Assembly: GCA_937991535.1 (NCBI GenBank) | Contig: CALKHN010000074.1 | Span: 1 to 64,000 of the forward strand | From: an uncultured Sphingobacteriales bacterium | GTDB lineage: Bacteria; Bacteroidota; Bacteroidia; Chitinophagales; Chitinophagaceae | DNA: 64,000 nt | Direction of reading: 5' to 3' | Part shown: piece after piece, positions 17,050 through 25,330 of the stretch | How the letters are laid out: the number at the start of each line of letters is the position of its first letter | How positions within the stretch are numbered: the stretch's first letter is position 1 | The notes under the pieces: model-generated | What the model was told of the DNA's origin: nothing | Seen by the model: the letters and a program-made list of their open reading frames with translations, nothing else | Database searches by the model: none | Made by a program: the position numbers and the translations under genes

Positions 17050-18060
17050 CTACTGTGTTGCGGCATAATAAGCGGCGCCAAGCAATGCTGTTTTGCTATT
17101 CAATATAATTTTCACCGGCACCTTCTCTAATAAAAAATTCAATCTTCCGCTCTGTTTGAAGGATGAATAAAATGCCCCGTTCTCAAAAAGATGGATGATT
17201 TTCGGTGCTATACCTCCGCCTATAAAAAGTCCGCCGGTGGCATTTAATTTTAAAACCAGGTTGGCAGATTCATAAGCCAGGTATTGTATAAAACAGCGCA
17301 TGGTTTCTTTGCAAATGGGGCATTGGTCAGCATGTTCACTGATTGTAGCAGCTTCATCCGCATTTGCCATTTTCTGTGTCAGCCAGCCGGGTTCTTCCAT
17401 TTTTTTCTCATCGCGTAAAAACTGGTAAATGTTTACAATGCCGGGCCCGCACACTAATCTTTCCCAGCTTACATGATCAAAACGCTTCTGCAGATAAGTA
17501 TACAATTCAAAATCAAAACTACTCCTGGCGGCAAAATCGGCATGACCACCTTCTGTTGCAAAAGGATGATAATAGTCGCCATCCCAGTACAGTCCTGCTT
17601 CGCCAAGACCTGTGCCAGGCGCTATAATAGCGGCATTGCCGCCTATCGCCGAGTTTCCTTCATGAACAACCGATATGTCTTTTTCATCAAGTACTGCCAA
17701 ACCGTAAGCAGTTGCCTTAAGGTCATTGATAAGATGAACATTTGCAGTTTTATACTGCGCGGTAATTTCTTTTATGTTTATCTCCCATTGCAGGTTGGAT
17801 AGCGTTGCATGTCCGTTCAATACAGGTCCGGCAACACCAAAACAAATGGTATCGGGCTGAGGGATGTTTCTGGTAAACTGTTCTGTTAATTCCGTTATAC
17901 TATTATAATCTTTTGACACCAGTTTCGCCTGGTGCAACAAATGGTATTTCCCGTTTTCCACTTTATACATAGCCAGGTTGGTTTTGGTAGCGCCAATGTC
18001 GCCGGCAAATACGATCCTTCCGTTATCGGCCTTTTTAGATTGAAGAAATGGTAATAACAT
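17050..18060 (-). CDS. glk: glucokinase
   Basis: This 336-residue protein belongs to the E. coli-type glucokinase family (Glk). It has the phosphate-binding GDIGATKTNLA (20-30), GVAGPV, LINDLKATAYGL with the catalytic-aspartate region, and IIAPGTGLGEAGL. The segment EGGHADFAARSSFDFELYTYL matches Glk rather than ROK kinases, and the ROK zinc motif is absent. It phosphorylates glucose to glucose-6-phosphate in the cytoplasm. It is a single minus-strand gene. Confidence 0.92.
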   Translation of the reverse strand: MLLPFLQSKKADNGRIVFAGDIGATKTNLAMYKVENGKYHLLHQAKLVSKDYNSITELTEQFTRNIPQPDTICFGVAGPVLNGHATLSNLQWEINIKEITAQYKTANVHLINDLKATAYGLAVLDEKDISVVHEGNSAIGGNAAIIAPGTGLGEAGLYWDGDYYHPFATEGGHADFAARSSFDFELYTYLQKRFDHVSWERLVCGPGIVNIYQFLRDEKKMEEPGWLTQKMANADEAATISEHADQCPICKETMRCFIQYLAYESANLVLKLNATGGLFIGGGIAPKIIHLFENGAFYSSFKQSGRLNFLLEKVPVKIILNSKTALLGAAYYAATQ

Positions 18061-18444
18061 ATCGTGTTAAATTGATGATCACCTGATCTTTCTGCTGTCG
18101 TTTACATATTAAAGCTATTTAAAAATAAACATATGCAGCTTAATTTTACCCTCAAAACAGGCGCTGCCGCCGGATGGATCGCGGGCGCCCGATGGATATA
18201 CGATTGAACGGGCAACTCCCCCGGGAATGGGCGCATATCCAATGTTCGCTACCTTTGATAACAAAGGACGACTTTTTGTAGTGGAATCCAACGGCACAAC
18301 AACTTCAACGGAAGATGTTGTAGAGAACCCCGCTTTTTTTAAAAAATAGATGACGTGTTGTATTGAATATACCGGCTCCCACCAGGCATTGCGTACTTTT
18401 GTATGCAGCCATTATACCGCATTTCATGAAAAAGAAGTTGTGAT
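18061..18444. other. gene-poor gap holding a gene remnant
   Basis: This 384-bp gap is between two minus-strand genes. Apart from the plus-strand remnant described separately (18113-18349), it holds a TACTTTTG (-7-like) sequence near 18390 with no open frame downstream. I see no RNA gene or array. Confidence 0.5.
18113..18349 (+). pseudogene. remnant of the N-terminus of a membrane-dehydrogenase/PVC-type heme protein
   Basis: The plus-strand frame is open from 18113 to a TAG at 18347-18349 but has no plausible ATG. From about 18170 it reads PDGSRAPDGYTIERA, then YPMFATFDNKGRLFVVES. This is the first-blade pattern (P-x-G-(F/Y)-x-(I/V)-E ... FDxxGRLxVxES) of large dehydrogenase proteins in Bacteroidota and Planctomycetes. 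Those proteins are several hundred to a thousand residues long, whereas only about 60 codons remain. This suggests a decayed insertion or deletion scar. Confidence 0.55.
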
Positions 18445-19701
18445 TTACACTTCAGCCATTGCGGGAATTTCAGCAACTTTATAGAAACCGATATCTAATT
18501 TTTTCTTGGTTTCCTCGAACGCGTTCAATGTTTGATCTATATCTTCCTGCGTGTGCGTGGCAGTAGGAATGAGACGGTAAATAATATGTCCTTTGGGAAT
18601 AACAGGGTATACTACAATAGAACAAAAAATACCATAGTTTTCCCTGAGGTCCATTACCATTGCGGTGGCTTCTTCCACACCCCCTTTCATATATATGGGT
18701 GTAACAACAGAGTCGGTATTGCCAATATCAAATCCCCTGTTCTTTAATCCTTGTTGAAGTGAAAGGGCGTTTTTCCATAGTTGCTCTTTTAATTCGGGAT
18801 GTGATCGTAACAATTCAAGACGCTTAAGATTACCCAGAACCAAAGGCATAGGTAAACTTTTGGCAAAAATCTGGCTGCGTATATTATAACGGATATAATC
18901 AATTACGGGTTTATCACCTGCAACAAAAGCGCCGATAGAAGCCATTGATTTGGCAAAAGTGGAAAAGTAAAGATCAATCTTATCCTGCACACCCTGCTCT
19001 TCTCCTGCTCCGGCGCCGGTTTTTCCCAATGTGCCAAATCCATGCGCGTCATCAACCAGTAACCTGAATGAATATTTATCTTTAAGCGCCGTGATCTCTT
19101 TTAGCTTTCCCTGGTCGCCGGCCATTCCAAAAACGCCTTCTGTGATAACGAGTATACCTCCCGCGTTTTGATTTTTTATTAAAGTCTCCGCGCGCTGCAA
19201 TTGCTTTTCAAAATCGGCTAAATTATTATGCTTGTAAACAAATCTTTGTCCCGCATGTAACCGCACCCCATCAATAATGCAGGCATGGCTTTCCGCATCG
19301 TATACGATCACATCATGGCGGCTGCACAATACATCTATAATGCTCACCATACCCTGGTAGCCATAGTTCAGTAAAACAGCATCCTCCTTTTGCACAAATT
19401 CTGCGAGCCCGCTTTCTAATTGTTCATGATAATTTGTATTGCCGCTCATCATGCGGGCGCCCATTGGCAGCGCCAGTCCAAACTGTGCGGCCGCTTCGGC
19501 ATCGGTTTTGCGTACCTGCGGGTGATTGGCAAGTCCAAGATAATTGTTCAGGCTCCATACGATCATATCCTTTCCACGGAATTTCATGTGGCTGTCAATT
19601 TCTCCTTCTAATTTAGGGAAGGTAAAATAGCCGTGGGCCCGTTCACGATGCTGGCCCAAAGGCCCATAATTATTCGTCAGTCTTTCAAAAATATCTGCCA
19701 T
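18445..19701 (-). CDS. alpha-oxoamine synthase family PLP enzyme (KBL/SPT-like)
   Basis: This 418-residue fold type I PLP enzyme carries WSLNNYLGLANHP (48-60), GNTNYHEQLE, a DAESHACIIDGVRL segment, DDAHGFGTLG with the PLP-binding Asp/His, and FSTFAKSMASIG with the Schiff-base lysine. The nearest familiar relatives are 2-amino-3-ketobutyrate CoA ligase, serine palmitoyltransferase and 8-amino-7-oxononanoate synthase, which condense an amino acid with an acyl-CoA. The MGARMMSGNTNYHEQLE stretch differs from textbook members of each, so I do not choose a substrate. A sphingolipid- or sulfonolipid-type role is possible in this phylum. It stands alone. Confidence 0.85.
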   Translation of the reverse strand: MADIFERLTNNYGPLGQHRERAHGYFTFPKLEGEIDSHMKFRGKDMIVWSLNNYLGLANHPQVRKTDAEAAAQFGLALPMGARMMSGNTNYHEQLESGLAEFVQKEDAVLLNYGYQGMVSIIDVLCSRHDVIVYDAESHACIIDGVRLHAGQRFVYKHNNLADFEKQLQRAETLIKNQNAGGILVITEGVFGMAGDQGKLKEITALKDKYSFRLLVDDAHGFGTLGKTGAGAGEEQGVQDKIDLYFSTFAKSMASIGAFVAGDKPVIDYIRYNIRSQIFAKSLPMPLVLGNLKRLELLRSHPELKEQLWKNALSLQQGLKNRGFDIGNTDSVVTPIYMKGGVEEATAMVMDLRENYGIFCSIVVYPVIPKGHIIYRLIPTATHTQEDIDQTLNAFEETKKKLDIGFYKVAEIPAMAEV

Positions 19702-19865
19702 ACAATGATGTAATTAAAACAATATCAATAATAAAAGCGGTGCAATGATAATATTTTTCACAGGTCGGGTAGAATGGAGTGCTGGCGGCAAGATGGAATG
19801 CTGCGAAGGTAAGATTTTTGTGCTATTGTTAAGCAAAAAAAAAATAAATACCCGGGGAAATTCTT

Positions 19866-19899
19866 CGCCGGGAAAGCTATGGAGCTTTCTTCTCCGGCG
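19866..19899. other. strong nested hairpin upstream of the alpha-oxoamine synthase gene
   Basis: CGCCGG (19866-19871) pairs with CCGGCG (19894-19899), and GAAAGCT with AGCTTTC inside, around a 4-base loop. No T run follows on either strand, so it is not a standard terminator. It lies 165 bp upstream of the minus-strand gene starting at 19701 and could be a leader structure. Confidence 0.45.
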
Positions 19900-19936
19900 C
19901 GTAAAAACGGGATGATTCATTCCGCATTCGACATGC

Positions 19937-19969
19937 AAAAGTGCGCCGGATTAAATACAGCGCACTTTT
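19937..19969 (-). terminator. probable terminator of icd
   Basis: Perfect 9-bp inverted repeat AAAAGTGCG / CGCACTTTT with a 15-base loop, 75 bp after the icd stop. The symmetrical A and T ends would work on either strand. Confidence 0.6.
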
Positions 19970-20043
19970 ATGATCAACCCACCTGGTGCTGTTTTTCCGG
20001 TCTGTTGAAACGATCATGTTTATCTTACTTTACAAAAAGGATT

Positions 20044-21276
20044 TTATTTCAGTTTCGCTGAGAGGTTGTTATTGATGGCTTCCAGAAAATCCTCAGTATT
20101 GAGGTAATGTTCGCCAAGCTTAACTTTATTACCATGTATGCACACGGCAAGATCCTTCGTCATTTTACCGCTTTCTACCGTTTCAATACATACCGCTTCA
20201 AGGGCATTGCTAAAATCAATCAGCGCCTGGTTCTTATCTAATTTTCCACGAAATGCCAAGCCCCTGGTCCATGCAAAAATAGAAGCTACAGGGTTGGTGG
20301 AAGTGGGCTTTCCGGCCTGGTGATCGCGGTAGTGGCGGGTAACCGTTCCATGTGCGGCTTCGGCTTCCAGTGTTTTACCATCGGGGGTAACCAGCACGGA
20401 AGTCATTAAACCCAAAGAACCAAATCCCTGCGCAACAGAATCGCTTTGCACATCTCCATCATAATTCTTACATGCCCATACAAAATTGCCATTCCATTTT
20501 AATGCGCTGGCTACCATGTCATCAATAAGACGGTGCTCGTATACGATACCTGCAGTTTCAAATTGTGCTTTGAATTCCTGCTCGTAAATATCCTGGAAAA
20601 TATCCTTAAACCGCCCGTCATATTTTTTTAAAATTGTATTCTTGGTGGAAAGGTATAACGGCCATTTTTTGCTCAGAGCCATGTTAAAGCAACTTCTGGC
20701 AAAGCCTTTTATGCTTTCATCTGTATTGTACATGCTTAAAGCAACCCCGCCACCTTTAAAATCAAATACCTCGAAAACTTCAGGCGCGCTGCCATCTTCG
20801 GGTGTAAAGGTCATTGTTAATTTGCCTTTGCCTTTAATTACGGTATCGGTTGCTTTGTATTGATCGCCAAAAGCATGACGTCCTACAATTATAGGGGCTG
20901 TCCAGTTGGTTACCAGCCTGGGAACATTTTTCATTACAATGGGTTCGCGAAAAACCGTGCCATCCAAAATATTGCGGATGGTGCCGTTGGGGCTTTTCCA
21001 CATTTGCTTCAGGTTAAATTCCTTAACCCTGGCTTCATCGGGCGTAATGGTGGCGCATTTAATACCAACACCGTATTGTTTAATGGCATTGGCTGCGTCT
21101 ATGGTTACCTGGTCGTTGGTCTGGTCGCGGTACGCAATACCCAGGTCGTAATATTTAATATCAATGTCAAGATAAGGCAGGATCAGTTTGTCTTTAATGA
21201 ATTTCCATATGATCCTTGTCATTTCATCCCCATCCAGTTCAACTACCGGATTAGCCACTTTAATTTTTTCTGCCAT
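20044..21276 (-). CDS. icd: NADP-dependent isocitrate dehydrogenase
   Basis: The start is set at 21276 (MAEKIKVANPVVELDGDEMTRIIW). The frame is open to 21402, but the extension is hydrophobic, unlike the family, and enters repeat words. The 410-residue product is the homodimeric eukaryote-like NADP-IDH type. It has SPNGTIRNILDGTVFREPI for isocitrate contacts, the catalytic region YKATD and KLTMTF, DDMVASALKWNG metal-ligand aspartates, and AEAAHGTVTRHYR for NADP. It converts isocitrate to 2-oxoglutarate in the TCA cycle. It is monocistronic with a probable terminator at 19937. Confidence 0.95.
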   Translation of the reverse strand: MAEKIKVANPVVELDGDEMTRIIWKFIKDKLILPYLDIDIKYYDLGIAYRDQTNDQVTIDAANAIKQYGVGIKCATITPDEARVKEFNLKQMWKSPNGTIRNILDGTVFREPIVMKNVPRLVTNWTAPIIVGRHAFGDQYKATDTVIKGKGKLTMTFTPEDGSAPEVFEVFDFKGGGVALSMYNTDESIKGFARSCFNMALSKKWPLYLSTKNTILKKYDGRFKDIFQDIYEQEFKAQFETAGIVYEHRLIDDMVASALKWNGNFVWACKNYDGDVQSDSVAQGFGSLGLMTSVLVTPDGKTLEAEAAHGTVTRHYRDHQAGKPTSTNPVASIFAWTRGLAFRGKLDKNQALIDFSNALEAVCIETVESGKMTKDLAVCIHGNKVKLGEHYLNTEDFLEAINNNLSAKLK

Positions 21277-21351
21277 GCCAGATTTTTTAAGGTTAAAGTA
21301 ATTAATTTGACGGCAAATGTACATCCTGAATCCTGATTTGAAAATATTAAC

Positions 21352-21458
21352 TTGTAGGGTATAAGGTGCAGGGTTAGGTAAGAAAAGAAGTACCAAGCTC
21401 ATTGTTAGTAGTTTTTAGCTCATAGCTGACACCTCAAACCTGATACCTGAAACATCCG
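21352..21458. repeat. two short heptamer arrays between icd and engB
   Basis: First array 21352-21379: four words of the GTGCAGG type on the plus strand. Second array 21417-21458: six words, AGCTCAT, AGCTGAC, ACCTCAA, ACCTGAT, ACCTGAA and ACATCCG, in strict 7-bp phase. The two carry complementary vocabulary, so they are in inverted orientation in the divergent region. Confidence 0.7.
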
Positions 21459-21481
21459 TTTCTCATTGTATCTTGCACCAT

Positions 21482-22117
21482 ATGGTTATTACTTCTGCAA
21501 CATATGTGATCAGTAGCCCGGATTATTTGCAATGTCCCAAAGCCGACCGTCCCGAATATGCTTTTATCGGCAGGAGCAATGTGGGTAAATCTTCCCTGAT
21601 CAATATGCTTTGCAACAATCAAAAGCTGGCTAAAACATCGGGTACGCCGGGGAAAACGCAAATGATCAACCATTTCGGGATAGAGAGCATATCGGAAAGC
21701 AAACAAAAAACACAGTGGTATCTCGTTGATCTGCCGGGATATGGTTTTGCCAAAGTGTCGCAGCAGCAGCGAAAGAGCTGGAGCAAAATGATTGAGGATT
21801 ATTTGTGTAAAAGAGAGAACCTGGTAAATGTATTTGTGCTGGTTGACAGCCGGCATTCACCGCAAAAGGCCGACCTGGAATTTGTGAACCGTTTGGGCGA
21901 ATGGGAAGTGCCTTTTTGTATTGTATTTACCAAAACCGATAAAACAACACAACAGGAAGTAAGTAAAAACATCAAAGCCTTTCTGAACACAATGCGGGCC
22001 ACCTGGCAGTTTTTACCGGCTCATTTTACCAGCAGTACCGTAAAAAAAACCGGGAAGAATAAAATACTGGCTGCGATAGAGAAATGGAACGGGGAATTTG
22101 CAGTAAATGCTCCGTGA
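21482..22117 (+). CDS. engB: ribosome biogenesis GTPase YihA/YsxC (EngB)
   Basis: The 211-residue product is read from ATG 21482; an in-frame TTG at 21473 is less likely. The P-loop is GRSNVGKS at 30-37, SGTPGKT provides the G2 threonine, DLPGYGFA the G3 motif and TKTDK the G4 motif. This is the TRAFAC-class EngB family, essential for large-subunit assembly in most bacteria. A TATCTTGC sequence (21469-21476), close to the -7 consensus, lies only 5 bp before the ATG, so the mRNA may be nearly leaderless. It converges on the YkuK-like gene. Confidence 0.95.
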   Translation: MVITSATYVISSPDYLQCPKADRPEYAFIGRSNVGKSSLINMLCNNQKLAKTSGTPGKTQMINHFGIESISESKQKTQWYLVDLPGYGFAKVSQQQRKSWSKMIEDYLCKRENLVNVFVLVDSRHSPQKADLEFVNRLGEWEVPFCIVFTKTDKTTQQEVSKNIKAFLNTMRATWQFLPAHFTSSTVKKTGKNKILAAIEKWNGEFAVNAP

Positions 22118-22138
22118 AACTGGCTCAGTGTTTCACGA

Positions 22139-22187
22139 TGCAGGGTGTTATAAGTTTCAAGTTTCAGGGAGAACAGGTTTCAGGTTT
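22139..22187 (+). repeat. heptamer words after the engB stop
   Basis: About 20 bp after the stop, 7-bp words run on the sense strand: GCAGGGT, GTTATAA, GTTTCAA, GTTTCAG, and later two TTTCAGG words around an irregular unit. This is the GCAGGTT vocabulary again. Confidence 0.7.
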
Positions 22188-22190
22188 GTC

Positions 22191-22262
22191 CAATTTCTCA
22201 CTACCCACCTCTCTCTTTTCCCTTCTCACTTCTTCCTGTCTCACCATTCACCCCTCTAATTT
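22191..22262 (-). repeat. purine-rich words after the YkuK-like gene
   Basis: Read on the minus (sense) strand, this stretch is almost all A/G with GGTGAGA-, GTGAGAA- and GAGAGG-type words, and it overlaps the TAG stop codon at 22256-22258. It is the mirror image of the plus-strand purine array at 6527. Confidence 0.75.
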
Positions 22263-22729
22263 ACTACCTTATTGGCGCAACTGCTGCTGGCAAAAGCTTC
22301 CGGTTTGGCTTTAAAAGCAAAGCCCATCCCCAGTATGTAACCCATTGCTTCGCGCAGGGCTTCATTGCTTTTAAAATGAGGATTGGTGTTTATATCGGCA
22401 TGTACTTCCATGTCAACATCAAACGCAGTAAACAAATCGCATAATTCATAAGCTATCTCAATGCTTTTGGCTACTTCCACCAGCATCCTTTCTTTAATGG
22501 AATACTGCTTGGATGTTTTTTCGTTGTGAATGAACATGAATCCGCCATGTCCTTCTCGAAGAAATACGATTACTGTTGCAAACTCGGTTTCAGCACCCTT
22601 TACCTGAGAATCTGTACCAATGCAAACCTTAAGGTGAAAGCCTTTTTTTGTTTCGCGGATGATGGCCTCTTTAACTTCTTCCTTAATGGGGAGATGGATG
22701 TGTTCTCCGTTAAATCTTCTCCATAGCAT
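22256..22729 (-). CDS. YkuK-like RNase H-fold protein (DUF458)
   Basis: This 157-residue protein has an RNase H-like layout of the DUF458/YkuK family. The first strand ends in CIGTDSQV (about 36-43, catalytic-type Asp), then a TVIVFLREGHGG strand, a long helix with KERMLVEVAKSIEIAYEL, and VHADINTNPHFKSN with a second acidic residue. Family members are predicted nucleases, and no substrate is known. It is convergent with engB. Confidence 0.75.
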   Translation of the reverse strand: MLWRRFNGEHIHLPIKEEVKEAIIRETKKGFHLKVCIGTDSQVKGAETEFATVIVFLREGHGGFMFIHNEKTSKQYSIKERMLVEVAKSIEIAYELCDLFTAFDVDMEVHADINTNPHFKSNEALREAMGYILGMGFAFKAKPEAFASSSCANKVVN

Positions 22730-22851
22730 ACTTGAATAGGTTTTCCCAATGTACGTTTTTTTTTAAACCTATGCATCATCGTTAGGTTATTATTCTGTTA
22801 CGGGGAAGAAAAAAATAGGAATAAGGGTACGGATTAAAACGCATCAGTACA

Positions 22852-23226
22852 TCAGTATTGGCCTGTGCTGAGCAAAACCAGTGTGCATGCATCCTGGGCT
22901 TTAATGGCATGATCGGTTGCCATACGGTACAATTCTTCATTTTCTGCACCGGGGTTAAAAATGATGCGTTTGGGGCGAAGCGATAAAATATAGTTGTAAT
23001 ATTCTTTCTGATGTAAGGGATTGAGATAAAGCGTTACGGTGTGCACATCTGTATAAGGCTTTTGTTCCGTATCAATCTGAACATCTTTCACCACTACATT
23101 TTTTCTGCCAATGGCTACTACTTCATGTCCGGCATTGCGGAGACGGTCAAGCGCAAGGTAGCTGTATCGTTGTGGATTAGCCGATGCACCCAGGATGAGT
23201 GTTTTCTTTTTATCTGTTGCCTGCAT
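22852..23226 (-). CDS. CoA-binding (Rossmann) domain protein
   Basis: The ATG at 23226 gives 124 residues starting MQATDKKKTLILGASANPQRYSYLA; the frame is open to a TTG at 23247, but the shorter start is preferred. TLILGASANPQRY is the nucleotide-binding turn of the CoA-binding_2 family (YccU-like). It continues with HEVVAIGRKN, VTLYLNPLHQKEYY and IIFNPGAENEEL, all conserved in that family. It is a small stand-alone cytoplasmic protein that probably binds CoA or a nucleotide; its role is unknown. It is downstream of pckA, separated by a terminator. Confidence 0.88.
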   Translation of the reverse strand: MQATDKKKTLILGASANPQRYSYLALDRLRNAGHEVVAIGRKNVVVKDVQIDTEQKPYTDVHTVTLYLNPLHQKEYYNYILSLRPKRIIFNPGAENEELYRMATDHAIKAQDACTLVLLSTGQY

Positions 23227-23275
23227 AATTACAGAAGTAAGGGGCAAAGGTAGGCCATAAGTGCATAGGAAACTG

Positions 23276-23306
23276 AAAAGGCCACCCGCTTTACGGGCAG
23301 CCTTTT
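23276..23306 (-). terminator. terminator of pckA
   Basis: AAAAGGC (23276-23282) pairs with GCCTTTT (23300-23306), with an inner CCCG/CGGG stem around a 5-base loop, 52 bp past the pckA stop. Confidence 0.8.
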
Positions 23307-23357
23307 GAAACTGGCAAACAACCGCACCACTTACTTTTTTTTAAGCAACGGCTATGG

Positions 23358-24965
23358 TTAAAACAAGACCGGTCCTCCATTCATTATTTCCGCAGGAACT
23401 TTATTACCGTATTGTTCAAAGTTTTTGATAAACTGCCATGCTAATTTTTTAGCAGTTTGCACATATGCATTTTTATCGTTCCAGGTATTTTCGGGGTTAA
23501 TAATGCTGTAAGGTACGCCGGGGCAGCTTTGCGGTACGGCCAGTCCAAAAAATTTATCCGTGCTGTATACTGCGTCATTTAACTCGCCGTGTAAAGCGGC
23601 ATTAATCATAGCACGGGTATAACGCAAAGGGATACGTTTCCCTGTTCCATACGCACCTCCTGTCCACCCGGTATTGATCAGCCAAACATTGGCCTCATGC
23701 ATTTGTAATTTTTCACCCAGCATTTTCGTATAAACTGCAGGGTGAAGCGGAAGGAACGGCGCACCAAAACAGGCACTGAAAACCACTTTCGGTTCTGTAA
23801 TGCCGGCTTCTGTTCCTGCTATTTTGGCGGTATAGCCGCTGATGAAATGATACATGGCCTGTTCAGGCGTAAGTTTGGAAACAGGCGGAAGTACGCCATA
23901 GGCATCGCAGGTTAAAAAGAACACATTATCCGGCGCAGCACCTTTTGAAGGCGTTGCAATATTGGGAATAAAATGCAGGGGATAGGATACTCTTGTATTT
24001 TCGGTGATGCTTTTATCGAAAAAATCAATCTGGCTGGTACCCTCAATGAAGCCCACATTCTCTGCCAAAGCACCATACCGGATGGCTTTGTAAATGTCCG
24101 GTTCTTTATCTTCTTCAAGTCCTGTACATTTAGCGTAGCAACCACCTTCAAAGTTAAAAATACCTTCATCGCTCCATCCATGTTCATCATCTCCGATCAG
24201 TTTACGTTCCGGCGATGTGCTGAGCGTGGTTTTACCCGTACCGCTTAAGCCGAAAAAGAGCGCGGTATCGTCTTTTGCCCCGATATTGGCTGCGCAATGC
24301 ATACCCAATACTTTTTTCTCAGTGGGGAGTAAATAGTTGAGTATGGTAAAAACAGCCTTTTTCATTTCACCGGTGTAAGCGGTTCCTGCAATCAGGATCA
24401 TTTTATGTTTAAAGCTGATCACTACTGCATTTCCCTGCCTTATGCCGCACGCGCTGTAAGGGAGTTGTAATCCGGGTGCTGAAAAAACATGCCAGTCCGG
24501 ACTGAAGTCTTCCAATTCCTCTTCTGTGGGCTGCAAAAACATGTTGGCTGCAAACAAATTGATCCACGGTTTTTCATTTACAATACGGATGTTTAAACGG
24601 TAATTCGCATCCGCGCAGGCATAACAATCTCTTACCCAAAGTTCAGGCTGGCTGTTAAGATAACCGGTAACATGACTGAAAATAATATCAAAATAATGCG
24701 CTTCAAGCGGCAGATTAATATCGTTCCAGTTTACTGTATTTGTGGTAATATGATCTTTAACAATAAACCTGTCCATAGGGCTTCGTCCCGTAAATTTCCC
24801 GGTTTTTACCACAAGGGCGCCCGTATCACTGAGCATCCCTTCACCCGATAGAAGCGTAGCATTTATGAGGTCTCCGCGACTGGCCTGGTAGTGCATCCTG
24901 TCCGATACTTTTAAGCCATAACGTATCAATTCCCGGGGAGAAAATAAAAATACAGGTACTGCCAT
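23358..24965 (-). CDS. pckA: ATP-dependent phosphoenolpyruvate carboxykinase
   Basis: The ATG at 24965 gives 535 residues, the usual length; an in-frame TTG at 24986 overlaps the -7 element and is rejected. Landmarks are FTGRSPMDRFIV (substrate arginine), YTGEMKK (metal-site lysine), the P-loop GLSGTGKTTLS (about 237-247), GDDEHGW with the metal-binding aspartate, and the NTGWTGG region. It makes PEP from oxaloacetate with ATP in gluconeogenesis. The promoter carries a palindrome in the -33 zone, suggesting repression. Confidence 0.97.
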   Translation of the reverse strand: MAVPVFLFSPRELIRYGLKVSDRMHYQASRGDLINATLLSGEGMLSDTGALVVKTGKFTGRSPMDRFIVKDHITTNTVNWNDINLPLEAHYFDIIFSHVTGYLNSQPELWVRDCYACADANYRLNIRIVNEKPWINLFAANMFLQPTEEELEDFSPDWHVFSAPGLQLPYSACGIRQGNAVVISFKHKMILIAGTAYTGEMKKAVFTILNYLLPTEKKVLGMHCAANIGAKDDTALFFGLSGTGKTTLSTSPERKLIGDDEHGWSDEGIFNFEGGCYAKCTGLEEDKEPDIYKAIRYGALAENVGFIEGTSQIDFFDKSITENTRVSYPLHFIPNIATPSKGAAPDNVFFLTCDAYGVLPPVSKLTPEQAMYHFISGYTAKIAGTEAGITEPKVVFSACFGAPFLPLHPAVYTKMLGEKLQMHEANVWLINTGWTGGAYGTGKRIPLRYTRAMINAALHGELNDAVYSTDKFFGLAVPQSCPGVPYSIINPENTWNDKNAYVQTAKKLAWQFIKNFEQYGNKVPAEIMNGGPVLF

Positions 24966-24983
24966 AACAACGGTTTGAAAAGG

Positions 24984-25025
24984 CAAAGCTAAAGATCAAA
25001 TCTGAATTTACCTAACGAACGTTAG
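24984..25025 (-). promoter_or_regulatory. pckA promoter with overlapping palindrome
   Basis: On the minus strand a perfect TAnnTTTG element (TAGCTTTG) occupies 24991-24984, about 20 bp upstream of the ATG. Twenty bases further upstream, in the -33 zone, is a perfect inverted repeat CTAACG-AA-CGTTAG (25012-25025). TetR-type operators often have this look, so repressor control of gluconeogenesis is a reasonable inference. Confidence 0.6.
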
Positions 25026-25060
25026 TTTTTTAATGATAGCCTGCTGACCGTAGCTGGTAA

Positions 25061-25255
25061 AAGAACCAAATCACAAAAAACAAGAACCAAAGAAATTTCA
25101 AGTCCGAAATTTCAAATTCGAAATCCGGAGACGATTGTCAACCAGCCATCAGCTCTTAGCCATCAGCTATCAGCTCTCAGCCATCAGCTATGGGCTATGA
25201 GCAAGAATCATCCTGTTAATAGTGATCACCCGCTGATAGCCGGCGGCTGATCGCT
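25061..25255. repeat. word arrays in the pckA-pepP divergent region
   Basis: Three parts are visible. 25061-25130 has AGAACCAA, ATCACAAA and TCCGAAAT-type words. 25144-25199 has eight exact heptamers of the AGCCATC/AGCTATC type on the plus strand. 25228-25255 has the same vocabulary on the minus strand (GATAGCC, GGCGGCT, GATCGCT). Parts two and three are therefore inverted to each other and could fold. The rest of the gap (to 25330) shows no gene. Confidence 0.8.
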
Positions 25256-25330
25256 ATACCTTCCCAATTTTTTGCAACCCGGCATTTTATGCAGATATTG
25301 CATTATTATTCAAACGGATAAACATCTGAC

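Noticed and set aside
20860..21336. 158-codon plus-strand frame opposite icd
   Set aside because: It is antisense to a clear conserved gene in full length, with no family pattern.
21277..21402. Longer isocitrate dehydrogenase with an apparent signal sequence
   Set aside because: The hydrophobic extension comes from intergenic and repeat-word DNA; the enzyme is cytosolic and starts at 21276.
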